NCBI RefSeq assembly: GCF_002205165.1
Contig: NZ_NIVS01000008.1
Span: forward strand, 41,039 to 105,038
DNA from: Stenotrophomonas maltophilia
GTDB taxonomy: Bacteria; Pseudomonadota; Gammaproteobacteria; Xanthomonadales; Xanthomonadaceae
DNA length: 64,000 nt
Direction of reading: 5' to 3'
Position numbers and translations under genes: made by a program. The notes under the pieces were generated by a model, which saw only the letters and a list, made by a program, of their open reading frames with translations, searched no databases and was not told the DNA's origin. Positions 56,988 through 64,000 of this stretch are shown piece by piece. Numbering within the stretch: the stretch's first letter is position 1; the number at the start of each line of letters is the position of its first letter.

Positions 56988-57695
56988 GTGAGTACTTCCA
57001 GCGCCCTGGACAGCTTCCTGGACAAGTGGCGGACCCGCTGGCCCGAGTGGCAGGTGGCCGAACGCTTCGTGCCCGAGAGCCAGCGCACCCTGGTGGTGGC
57101 GTGGTTCTCGCTGCTGCAGGAGTTCGACGACATCCTCAATACCGCCGGCGACCCGATGCCGTCCGATGCCAAGCTGGCGTGGTGGGGTGAGGAGCTGCGC
57201 AGCTGGTCCGTGCAGCGCTCGCGCCATCCGCTGGGGCGGGTGCTCGAGCCGGTGCGCGCGCCGTGGGCACAACTGGCCGAGACCCTGCCGGATCTGATCG
57301 AAGCGCGTGCCGTGCCGGTCGATCCGGCGCAGGCACTGCGTTCGCTGCAGGCCTATGCGGCCGCGGTGGCCGCGGTGGAAGCGGTGATGTTCGAGACCCC
57401 GGCGCGTGGCGATGTCGCTACCCCGGTGCTGGTGCAGACCCTGGCCCAGCGCCTGCACGAGAGTGGCGTGGCGGCCATTCCGCGTTCGCTGCTGGCCGAG
57501 GATGACACCGCCGCGCCGCGCAGGTGGGCGCAGCAGTTGCTGGCCAAGTGGCCGGCCCGGGTTGCCGGCCCGCGCCCGCGCCGTCTGTACGCCGCCCTGG
57601 CCCGCGCCCGCCAGCTGACCTGGGTGCAGGACCGCCAGTACCAGGCGACGCCGATGCGTACGCTGTGGCTGACCTGGTGGGCTGCGCGGGGGTGA
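56988..57695 (+). CDS. Squalene/phytoene synthase-like protein
   Basis: A 235-residue helical protein. DAKLAWWGEELRSWSVQRS resembles the K-L-x-W-W-x-E-E helix of squalene/phytoene synthases, as in the short NDUFAF6-like members, but the Asp-rich substrate motifs DxxxD of full enzymes are not clear, so catalysis is doubtful. Other parts (FVPESQRTLVVAWFSLLQEFDD, ALRSLQAYAAAVAAVE) are helical. It sits 18 bp after gph on the same strand and is probably the last gene of the ubiG-gph operon. Confidence 0.65.
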   Translation: MSTSSALDSFLDKWRTRWPEWQVAERFVPESQRTLVVAWFSLLQEFDDILNTAGDPMPSDAKLAWWGEELRSWSVQRSRHPLGRVLEPVRAPWAQLAETLPDLIEARAVPVDPAQALRSLQAYAAAVAAVEAVMFETPARGDVATPVLVQTLAQRLHESGVAAIPRSLLAEDDTAAPRRWAQQLLAKWPARVAGPRPRRLYAALARARQLTWVQDRQYQATPMRTLWLTWWAARG

Positions 57696-57702
57696 CCGTT
57701 TC

Positions 57703-57767
57703 TGGTGGGTGCGGACGTTGGTCCGCACGCTCTGTGCGATCGTGCCGACCAAGATCGGCACCCACCA
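57703..57767. repeat. REP-like double hairpin in a convergent spacer
   Basis: Two stems (GTGCGGAC-GTTG-GTCCGCAC at 57709-57728; GTGCCGA/TCGGCAC at 57742-57761) are enclosed by outer complementary arms TGGTGGGTGC and GCACCCACCA. The element fills the spacer between two convergent genes and can act as a bidirectional transcription end. Confidence 0.75.
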
Positions 57768-57772
57768 CAGCG

Positions 57773-58615
57773 TTACTTCCGTTCGAGCACCAGTAGCGGG
57801 TCGATGCGGGTATCGAACCAGTTCATGCCCCAATGCAGATGAGGGCCGGTCGCACGGCCGGTCGCACCGACCGCCGCAATCACCTGACCCTGCTCGACGC
57901 GGTCGCCGACCTTCACATCGATACGCGACAGGTGCAGGAAGTTCGAACTGATCCCGAAGCCGTGATCGAGCAGCAGCGTGCCACCGGTCAAGTACAGGTC
58001 GGGACCGGCGAAGGTGACCACGCCCGCTGCTGGGGCCTTTACCGGGGTGCCGGTCGGGACTGCGATATCCATGCCGGAATGGCCGGAACCGGGCTGGCCG
58101 TTGTAGACGCGCGCATTGCCGAAGCGGCCGCTGATGCGGCCCTGCACTGGCCAGATGAAGGCCTGCGCGAAGTCGGCGCGGTTGTCATCGCGGGCGCGCG
58201 CGGCGGTGACCTGGGCCTGTTCACGCTTGATCCGCTCGGCGATCGCCGGGGGCGGATTGACCGTTTTCGGCGGCACGCCGTTGACGCGCTCGGTCGGCCA
58301 GTCACGCGGGGTGACCGCAATGCTGACCGTTTCGCTGCCGCCGTCCGGGCGCTTCACCTGGACCTGCAGCGGACCCTTTTCATCCCGTCCGATGCCGAAC
58401 ACCACGCTGCCGTACCCGCTCACGCGCAGCGTGCGGCCGCCGTACTGCACGACGCTGCCGGCCGGCACCTTGCCGATCACCATCGCGCCCTGCGAGGCGC
58501 TGGCCGGAAACACCACGCGCGCATCGGCCTGGGCCATGACGGGCGAGGGCAGCAGACTGCCCATCGCCGCGACGCCGGCGGCCGTCAGGGCCGCACTCAA
58601 CAACCGTGCCCGCAT
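57773..58615 (-). CDS. M23-family peptidoglycan peptidase
   Basis: A 280-residue secreted protein (signal peptide ending PVMAQA). An N-terminal beta domain (about 30-110, GRTLRVSGYGSVVFGIGRDEKGP) is followed by a short coiled linker and an M23 LytM domain with zinc ligands in GHSGMDIAVPTGTPVKAP (HxxxD) and HLHWG (HxH), both intact. It cleaves peptide cross-links or stems in peptidoglycan, or acts as a regulator. ATG 58615 overlaps the pyrC stop by one base (TGATG), so translation is coupled. Confidence 0.93.
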   Translation of the reverse strand: MRARLLSAALTAAGVAAMGSLLPSPVMAQADARVVFPASASQGAMVIGKVPAGSVVQYGGRTLRVSGYGSVVFGIGRDEKGPLQVQVKRPDGGSETVSIAVTPRDWPTERVNGVPPKTVNPPPAIAERIKREQAQVTAARARDDNRADFAQAFIWPVQGRISGRFGNARVYNGQPGSGHSGMDIAVPTGTPVKAPAAGVVTFAGPDLYLTGGTLLLDHGFGISSNFLHLSRIDVKVGDRVEQGQVIAAVGATGRATGPHLHWGMNWFDTRIDPLLVLERK

Positions 58616-59961
58616 CAGCGGTCGAAGCTCATGCGCTGGCCATTCGGCGAACCCACCAGCTTCTCGCCGTCCCACGCCAGCTGCCCGTTGACCCAGGTCG
58701 AGGCGATGCGCGAGCGGAAGGTGGTGCCTTCAAACGGCGACCAGCCACACTTGGAGAGCACGTCTTCGCGCTTGACGGTGAAGGGCACATCTTCGACCAG
58801 CACCAGATCGGCGAAATAGCCTTCGCGCAGGTAGCCACGCTGGCTGACGTCGAACAGCTGCGCCGGGGCATGCGCGAACTTCTGCACGACCTGGGTGATT
58901 TCCAGCTTCCCTTCGTGCACCAGCTCCAGTGCGGCGACCAGTGCGTACTGCACCAGCGGCAGGCCGGACGGCGCCTGTGCATAGGGCTTCTGCTTCTCTT
59001 CCCAGGTGTGCGGCGCATGATCGGTGGCGAGCACGTCGATCACGTCATCGGCCACGGCGCGGGTCAGCGCTTCGCGGTCGCTGGCTTCCTTGATCGCCGG
59101 ATTGCACTTGATCAGGTTGCCCAGCCGCGCGTAATCGCTGCGGTCGAAGCGCAGGAAGTGGATGCAGGTTTCGGCGGTGATCTGCTTGCGGCTGCCATCG
59201 GCGCGGATCAGCGGGCCACGTTCGAACAGCTTGAGCTCGTCGGCGGTGGAGATGTGCAGCACGTGCAGGCGGGTGCCGTGCTTCTTGGCCAGCGACACGG
59301 CCAGCTCGGAGGATTTCAGGCAGGCCTCGCGCGAGCGGATGTCCGGATGCTGCTCGGCGCTGAGGGCATCGCCGTACTTCTCGGCGTACTCCTTGGCCTT
59401 GGCGTCGATCATCGGCGTGTCTTCGCAGTGCGTGATGATCGGCGTGGGCGCATCGCGGAAGATCGCATCGAGCGTTTCCGGGTTGTCCACCAGCATGTTG
59501 CCGGTGGAGGCGCCCATGAACACCTTGATGCCCGGCGCGGTCTTGGGGTCCAGCGACTGGATGTGGGCCAGGTTGTCGTTGCTGGCGCCCATGTAGAAGC
59601 CGTAGTTGGCGCGCGCACGGCCAGCGGCGGCATCGTACTTGGCCTGCAGGATCTCGGCGTTGAGCGTGGGCGGGTTGGTGTTGGGCATGTCCATGAAGCT
59701 GGTCAGGCCCCCGGCGACGGCGGCGCCCGATTCGGTCGCGATATCGCCCTTGTGGGTCAGGCCCGGCTCACGGAAATGGACCTGGTCGTCGATCATGCCC
59801 GGCAGCAGCCAGCGGCCGGCGGCGTCGACCACGGTTTCGCCCGGACGGGCATCCAGGCCGGGGCCGATCTGCGCGATGCGACCATCTTCGATGCGCAGGT
59901 CGCCCTGGGTGATGGTGCCTTCGTTGACCAGGCGGGCGTTGACGATGAGCGTGGAGGACAT
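58615..59961 (-). CDS. pyrC: Dihydroorotase
   Basis: A 448-residue amidohydrolase, the longer allantoinase-like class rather than the 348-residue E. coli class. Motifs: MIDDQVHFREPGLTHKGD, IKVFMGASTGN (carbamylated Lys), ITHCEDTPMI, LHVLHIST and VLATDHAPHTW. In the first motif the usual HxH is QxH, as in some other long dihydroorotases. It makes dihydroorotate in pyrimidine synthesis. It abuts the yidD stop without a gap and overlaps the M23 gene by one base. Confidence 0.92.
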   Translation of the reverse strand: MSSTLIVNARLVNEGTITQGDLRIEDGRIAQIGPGLDARPGETVVDAAGRWLLPGMIDDQVHFREPGLTHKGDIATESGAAVAGGLTSFMDMPNTNPPTLNAEILQAKYDAAAGRARANYGFYMGASNDNLAHIQSLDPKTAPGIKVFMGASTGNMLVDNPETLDAIFRDAPTPIITHCEDTPMIDAKAKEYAEKYGDALSAEQHPDIRSREACLKSSELAVSLAKKHGTRLHVLHISTADELKLFERGPLIRADGSRKQITAETCIHFLRFDRSDYARLGNLIKCNPAIKEASDREALTRAVADDVIDVLATDHAPHTWEEKQKPYAQAPSGLPLVQYALVAALELVHEGKLEITQVVQKFAHAPAQLFDVSQRGYLREGYFADLVLVEDVPFTVKREDVLSKCGWSPFEGTTFRSRIASTWVNGQLAWDGEKLVGSPNGQRMSFDR

Positions 59962-60219
59962 TCAGTGTTTTCCTGTGCAGCGGCAGGGGGCGTCATGCGC
60001 GGTGCGCGGCGGCACCTCGTCGATGCCACCGGGATGGAAGGGATGGCAGCGGCCCAGCCGGCGCGCGGCCAGCCAGCTGCCGCGCGCGGGGCCATGGGTG
60101 GCGATGGCTTGCATGGCGTATTCAGAACAGCTGGGCATGAAGCGGCAACGCGGCCCCAGCAACGGGCTGATGAAGCGCTTGTAGAAGCGCAGCAGGGCGA
60201 TGAGCAGGCGTGAGATCAC
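59962..60219 (-). CDS. yidD: Membrane protein insertion efficiency factor YidD
   Basis: An 85-residue protein with an amphipathic N-terminal helix ([21 protein letters not shown]) and the YidD signature [15 protein letters not shown]...[19 protein letters not shown]. YidD aids YidC-dependent insertion. YidD genes normally sit in the rpmH-rnpA-yidD-yidC cluster next to oriC; here it stands with pyrC and an M23 gene, a layout away from that cluster. Cytoplasmic face of the inner membrane. Confidence 0.95.
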   Translation of the reverse strand: MISRLLIALLRFYKRFISPLLGPRCRFMPSCSEYAMQAIATHGPARGSWLAARRLGRCHPFHPGGIDEVPPRTAHDAPCRCTGKH

Positions 60220-60418
60220 CCCCCAATCTTATTCCAGTTGGCATGAAGGGCGCATTTGTCGCAGGATGGGGCGTTGGACCCGTCCGCACCCACGCGCGCG
60301 ACGGGCCGCCCCGGCGGTGTCGCCGGGTCAGGTACCGAACTGCGCACGTCGGCCCGCCTGCCAGGTGGACCGGTCGCACGCCTTGCGACTCCGGGGCTGA
60401 ACGGAGTAAGCGGTGTGG

Positions 60419-60447
60419 TTGCTGCTGCTGGTCGGGTAGGCTATAAA
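60419..60447 (+). promoter_or_regulatory. Sigma-70 promoter of dksA
   Basis: TTGCTG (60419-60424), 17-bp spacer, TATAAA (60442-60447), about 45 bp before the start codon. The rest of 60220-60418 holds no gene. Confidence 0.8.
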
Positions 60448-60491
60448 GGCCCGCTTTCCCGGGCCCCGGGGAATCCAAGGAAGAGCGTTTC

Positions 60492-61763
60492 GTGGCTGCT
60501 AAAAAAACTGCAAAGAAGGCCGTCAAGGCCGCCAAGAAAACCGCCAAGCCTGTTGTAAAGAAGTTGGCGGCCAAGTCCGTTGCCAAGAAGCCGGCCGCCA
60601 AGCCGGTCGGCAAGCCTGCATCCAAACAACCGGCGGCCAGGACGGCACCCGTCAAGAAGGCGGCCAGCAAGTCGCCCGCCAAAGCCGTCAAGAAGGCTGT
60701 CGCCAAGAAGCCTGCTGCCAAGACGGTGGTGGCCAAGAAGACCGTCGCCAAGAAGGTCGTTGCCAAGAAATCGACGGTCGCCAAGCCGGTTGCCACGCCC
60801 GCCAAGCGCGCGCCAGGCAAGCCGGTGAGCAAGGCGCCCGTCAAGAAAGCCGCTGCCAGCAAACCGGCAGCCAAGAAGACCGTGACGCCTGCTGTCGCCA
60901 AACCGGCGGCCAAGCCGGCACCGGCGAAGAAGACCGCAGTCAAGCAGGCACCGGCCACGCCGGTGAAGGCCAGCAAGACCGCCAGCAAGCCCGTGGCACC
61001 CAAGCCGGCCACCAAGCCGGTTGCAGCACCCGTAGTGAAGTCCGCACCGAAGCCGGCATCGCCGGCGCCGGCCAAGTCTGTCCCGGCCAAGAGCCCGGCC
61101 AAGGCGGCACCTTCTCCGGCGTCCACGCCGGCGCCGGTCGCCCCTGTCGCCGCCTCCAAGGCCCCGCAAAACAAGAATCCCGTGCCCGTTTCGAAATCGC
61201 CTGCAAAAACCCCCGCCAAGTCCGAGTCCGCCCCCAAGCCCGTGTCCCGTCCGGTCGGCAAGGTCGCCGTTGCCGTGGCAGCGCGTTCGGCCGCCCCGGC
61301 CCCGCGCACCAAGGTGAAGGTGGTGGAATACAAGACTGACGAAGCCACCGGTCGTCCGATCCTGCCCGACGGTTATAAGCCGAGCGCGGAAGAGGAATAC
61401 ATGAGCCCGCTGCAGCTGGAGTATTTCCGCCAGCGCCTGCAGCACTGGCGCAATGATCTGGTGGAGGAATCCAAGCAGACCATCGCGAATCTGCAGGAAG
61501 AAGTGCGTGATATCGGCGATGAGGCCGAGCGCGCCACCCGCGAGACCGAGAACTCGCTGGAACTGCGTACCCGTGATCGCTACCGCAAGCTGATCGGCAA
61601 GATCAACAGCACGCTCAAGCGTCTGGAAGATGGTGATTACGGTTTCTGTGTGGATACGGGCGAAGAGATTGGCCTGGATCGCCTGGAAGCCCGCCTGACG
61701 GCTGAGCGCACGATCGATGCGCAGGAGCGTTGGGAGCATCTGCAGAAGCAGCAGGGCGACTGA
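60492..61763 (+). CDS. dksA: RNA polymerase-binding protein DksA with a long Lys/Ala/Pro-rich extension
   Basis: A 423-residue protein with GTG start (AAGGAAGAG upstream). Residues 1-290 are a histone-H1-like tail of K-A-A/K-P repeats (AKKTAKPVVKKLAAKSV and the like). The DksA core occupies 303-423: a coiled coil with tip motif DIGDEA (Asp340, Asp343, Ala345), as in E. coli DksA. The zinc finger is degenerate, with Cys386, Thr389, Thr407 and Ala410 at the four cysteine positions, so zinc is probably not bound. It acts with ppGpp at promoters. E. coli DksA has 151 residues. Confidence 0.95.
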   Translation: MAAKKTAKKAVKAAKKTAKPVVKKLAAKSVAKKPAAKPVGKPASKQPAARTAPVKKAASKSPAKAVKKAVAKKPAAKTVVAKKTVAKKVVAKKSTVAKPVATPAKRAPGKPVSKAPVKKAAASKPAAKKTVTPAVAKPAAKPAPAKKTAVKQAPATPVKASKTASKPVAPKPATKPVAAPVVKSAPKPASPAPAKSVPAKSPAKAAPSPASTPAPVAPVAASKAPQNKNPVPVSKSPAKTPAKSESAPKPVSRPVGKVAVAVAARSAAPAPRTKVKVVEYKTDEATGRPILPDGYKPSAEEEYMSPLQLEYFRQRLQHWRNDLVEESKQTIANLQEEVRDIGDEAERATRETENSLELRTRDRYRKLIGKINSTLKRLEDGDYGFCVDTGEEIGLDRLEARLTAERTIDAQERWEHLQKQQGD

Positions 61764-61790
61764 TCGCGCTGCCGGCTTTGGTGTTCTACG

Positions 61791-61819
61791 AAAAACCCGG
61801 CTTCGGCCGGGTTTTTTTT
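61791..61819 (+). terminator. Terminator of dksA
   Basis: AAAAACCCGGC / GCCGGGTTTTT with loop TTCG and a T-run to 61819. Confidence 0.93.
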
Positions 61820-62030
61820 GGCTGCCCGACCCACTCCTGACAGGTTCATGGGTGGGCGGTTGGAACAGCTTGGATTCCCGCTTCCGACACGCTGTGAGTC
61901 AGTTGCCAGGGTTGCCTGGGCCATAAACCGTGAGACGTCAGCTATCTGCCGTGCTCCGTCCGCTTTTCGCGTTAATCCCGCGAAGGCAACCCACTGTCCA
62001 TGGGTGGACGGGTGGCGCAGTGAAGGACCG

Positions 62031-62054
62031 TGTGCGGCATGAATGCCGCACTAC
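62031..62054 (-). repeat. SMAG-type REP element
   Basis: Minus strand GTAG followed by GTGCGGCAT/ATGCCGCAC around TC; the GTAG head and stem-loop match the other elements in this window. Confidence 0.65.
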
Positions 62055-62247
62055 GAGCCCCCATGGGTGAGGGCGCTCTGCTTGCGAAGCACTGCTTCGC
62101 GAGCGGCCGAACGCACAGCCGCCAGCGGCTGGGCCGGACCGCGGAGCGGGGTTCACGGCGGGTCCTGCACTGCGCTGCCCGGCCGCCCAGCCCCAGGCAT
62201 AAGCAGGCGCCGACTCACAGCCCCGGCAACCCAACCGCGCAGCGCCA

Positions 62248-62302
62248 GCCAAACGGCCAAACGGCCAAGCGGCCAACCGGACAGCTGATCAGCCGATCAG
62301 CC
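62248..62302. repeat. Tandem octamer tract
   Basis: Four copies of GCCAAACG (two exact, then GCCAAGCG and GCCAACCG) at 62248-62279, followed by two copies of GATCAGCC at 62287-62302, 14 bp before the MFS stop. Confidence 0.85.
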
Positions 62303-62316
62303 AGGCAGGAAATCCA

Positions 62317-63570
62317 TCAATGCAGATCGCGCAGATTCAACCGCCGCAGCGTCGGGTTCTTCCAGGCCGTAATGCCCGCCACACTCAACACCGCAAAGCC
62401 ACCCAGCACCACCGCCGGCACCAGCCCCAACAACTTCGCCATCGTGCCCGCGTAAAACGCCCCCAGCTCATTGGACGAACTGATGAAAATGCCATTGATC
62501 GACGACACCCGGCCGCGCATCTCTTCCGGCGTGGCCAACTGCAGAATCGTCGAACGCACCACCACCGAGACACCGTCGAACGCACCGTAGAACAACAGGA
62601 TCGCCGCCGACAGCCAGAAATTCGACGACAGCCCGAACCCGATCACGCACAGACCGAAACCGGCCACCGCGAACAACAGCACCCGCCCCGCATTGCGCTG
62701 CAGCGGGCGACGCGCCAGCCACAGCCCCACGCACACCGAGCCCAGCGCCGGCGCCGCACGCAGCACGCCCAGCCCCTCCGGCCCGTGGTGCAGGATCTCG
62801 TGCAGGAAGGCCGGCAGCATCGCCACCACGCCGCCGAGCAGCACCGAAAACATGTCCAGCGCCATCGCCCCGACCATGATCCTGTTGCCCAGCACGAAAC
62901 GGCCACCCTCGGCGATGCTCTTGAAGATCGGCGCCGCCGGGCCGGTATGCACCGGTTCGGACACCCGCAGCGCGGCCAGGCAGCCGAGCGCGATCAGCGA
63001 CACGCCGACCGCCACGCCATAGGCCACTCCCTTGCCGCCCCAGGCCACCAGCAGCCCGCCCAACGCCGGGCCGGCCACCATGCCTGCCTGGAACACCACC
63101 GCGCCCAGCCCCGCGCCGCGGGCGTACTGCGTGCGCTCCAGCACACGGGCGAACAGCGCGTTGTAGATCGGCGAGAGGAACGCCCGGACCATGCCGGTCA
63201 GTGCGATCGCCGCATAGATCGGCCACACCCCGTGGAACGGCAGCCAGCCCTGGGCCACGGCGGTCAGCACCAGCGCGGTCATCACCAGCCCGCTGCAGGC
63301 GACCATGCCCAGCCGGCGGCGGGGCAGGTGGTCGACCAGGTAGCCGGCAAACGGGGCCACGCAGAAGAACGGCAGCACCTCGGCCAGACCGACCAGGCCG
63401 AGTGAGAATGGATTGCGGGTGACTTCGTAGATATGCCAACCGACCGTCACCGCGACGATCTGGTAGGACAGCATCGCGAAGATCCGGTATGCCAGCACCA
63501 GCGAGAAGCCCGGGCGGGCCAGCAGTTGCAGGGCGCTGTCAGGCTCCTGCGGATCGGCGGAGAGCGTCAC
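62317..63570 (-). CDS. MFS transporter (EntS-like / DUF894 family)
   Basis: A 417-residue transporter with about twelve transmembrane segments. Recognisable parts are FAMLSYQIVAVTVGWHIYEVT, LVGLAEVLPFFCVAPFAGYLVDHLPRRR and VFQAGMVAGPALGGLLVAWGG, which fit the EntS/'transmembrane secretion effector' MFS branch. Substrate unknown (siderophore-type export is common in relatives). The GTG start at 63570 overlaps the sufE stop by 4 bp (GTGA), so it is co-translated with sufE. Confidence 0.9.
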   Translation of the reverse strand: MTLSADPQEPDSALQLLARPGFSLVLAYRIFAMLSYQIVAVTVGWHIYEVTRNPFSLGLVGLAEVLPFFCVAPFAGYLVDHLPRRRLGMVACSGLVMTALVLTAVAQGWLPFHGVWPIYAAIALTGMVRAFLSPIYNALFARVLERTQYARGAGLGAVVFQAGMVAGPALGGLLVAWGGKGVAYGVAVGVSLIALGCLAALRVSEPVHTGPAAPIFKSIAEGGRFVLGNRIMVGAMALDMFSVLLGGVVAMLPAFLHEILHHGPEGLGVLRAAPALGSVCVGLWLARRPLQRNAGRVLLFAVAGFGLCVIGFGLSSNFWLSAAILLFYGAFDGVSVVVRSTILQLATPEEMRGRVSSINGIFISSSNELGAFYAGTMAKLLGLVPAVVLGGFAVLSVAGITAWKNPTLRRLNLRDLH

Positions 63571-64000
63571 GACTGCGCTTGGGCGGTGTCGCGGATGAAG
63601 GCCAGCATCGCCGCCACGCCGTTGCTGCGGGTCGGCGACAGGTGGCGCGACAGCCCGATGTCCTGGATGTAGCTCGGCTCGGTGGCCAGGATCTCGGCGG
63701 CCGAACGGCCCGAGTACACGCGCAGGGCCAGGTAGATCAGCCCGGAGACGATCGCCGAATCACTGATCGCGTGGAAGCGCAGGGCCTCGGCGTTGCCGTC
63801 CGGCACGATCCAGACCATGGACTGGCAGCCGAGCAGGCGGTGCTCTTCGGTTTTCCATTCTTCCGGGAACGTGGGCAGTTTGCGGCCGAGGTCGATCAGG
63901 TACTGGTAGCGCTCGGACCAGTCACCGAAGAACGCGAATTCCTCGGCGATGGCAGCCTGGGCTTCGGCGGCGGTGGGTTCGAGCGGGAACGGGGAGGTGG
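63567..64000 (-). CDS. sufE: SufE family cysteine desulfuration protein (partial)
   Basis: The gene enters from the right edge; the frame is open from base 63998 to the TGA at 63569-63567. The peptide contains FAFFGDWSERYQYLIDLGRK, then LGCQSMVWI with the catalytic Cys of SufE, and SAIVSGLIYLALRVYSGRSAAEI (split by turns). SufE accepts persulfide sulfur from SufS for Fe-S cluster assembly. It is followed directly by the MFS gene (4-bp overlap). The start lies outside the window. Confidence 0.95.
   Translation of the reverse strand, partial: TSPFPLEPTAAEAQAAIAEEFAFFGDWSERYQYLIDLGRKLPTFPEEWKTEEHRLLGCQSMVWIVPDGNAEALRFHAISDSAIVSGLIYLALRVYSGRSAAEILATEPSYIQDIGLSRHLSPTRSNGVAAMLAFIRDTAQAQS

Larger units (their letters stand above)
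61820..62316. other. Gene-less spacer between dksA and the MFS gene
   Basis: About 500 bp with no supported gene. It holds a REP element (62031-62054), other short hairpins such as GTCCA-TGGG-TGGAC near 61995, and a tandem octamer tract (62248-62302). CATGGGTG occurs three times (near 61848, 61999, 62062). Confidence 0.7.

Noticed and set aside
62248..62302. CRISPR-like array
   Set aside because: Units are 8 bp with no spacers and no cas genes nearby.

Overview
This is a 64 kb, GC-rich, almost fully coding chromosomal segment from a gammaproteobacterium of the Xanthomonadaceae, most likely Stenotrophomonas or a close relative. The gene set is core (pheT-ihfA, dxs, the queG/nnr-tsaE-amiC-mutL cluster, rnd, xseA, efp/epmB, ubiG-gph, pyrC, yidD, dksA). 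The genus hint comes from short GTAG-headed palindromes of the SMAG (REP) type at 15930-15954, 54020-54144 and 62031-62054, and from a DksA carrying a very long Lys/Ala/Pro extension. No prophage, insertion sequence, CRISPR array or integron is visible.

Layout. 1-1017: end of pheT, ihfA, a MerR-type regulator and tRNA-Pro(GGG). 1051-6194: secreted metalloprotease-like protein, an Lrp/AsnC regulator divergent from a LysE exporter, panB, a PHP-like remnant, a GNAT, a DUF1328 peptide and an outer-membrane protein. 6359-9968: an accessory-looking cluster with a MipA/OmpV protein followed by two small uncharacterised genes on one strand, and a divergent two-component system. 10038-12941: small lipoproteins, an Ntn acylase and a DUF3011 protein. 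13083-20540: dxs, an HNH nuclease, an acyl-CoA dehydrogenase, envelope proteins. 20636-25056: tRNA-Phe, an MFS/AraC pair, a CurA-type reductase, tRNA-Ala. 25598-33710: TonB-dependent receptor, serine hydrolase, rnd, an FGE-fold lipoprotein, an M48 protease. 33744-43853: xseA and queG, then nnr-tsaE-amiC-mutL followed by two envelope genes. 43976-48297: phaR, phbB, gluQ, htpX, suhB. 48417-52298: trmJ, then a PhnD-like periplasmic protein translationally coupled to a GGDEF-EAL protein. 52299-57695: epmB/efp, a REP array, an amidohydrolase-ubiG-gph operon and a prenyl-synthase-like gene. 57773-64000: M23 peptidase-pyrC-yidD operon, dksA, MFS, start of sufE.

Functional links visible in the layout: EpmB modifies Lys34 of the EF-P encoded next to it; PhaR and PhbB are polyhydroxybutyrate functions; QueG, TsaE, GluQRS and TrmJ all act on tRNA; HtpX and the M48 lipoprotein-type protease act in envelope quality control. 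The most interesting non-core signals are the PhnD-like/GGDEF-EAL sensor module, the MipA-linked orphan ParS-like gene with its unknown partner, the hairpin-packed spacer at 15788-15954, the zinc-less DksA with a histone-H1-like tail, and the dihydroorotase with Gln in place of the first metal-binding His.
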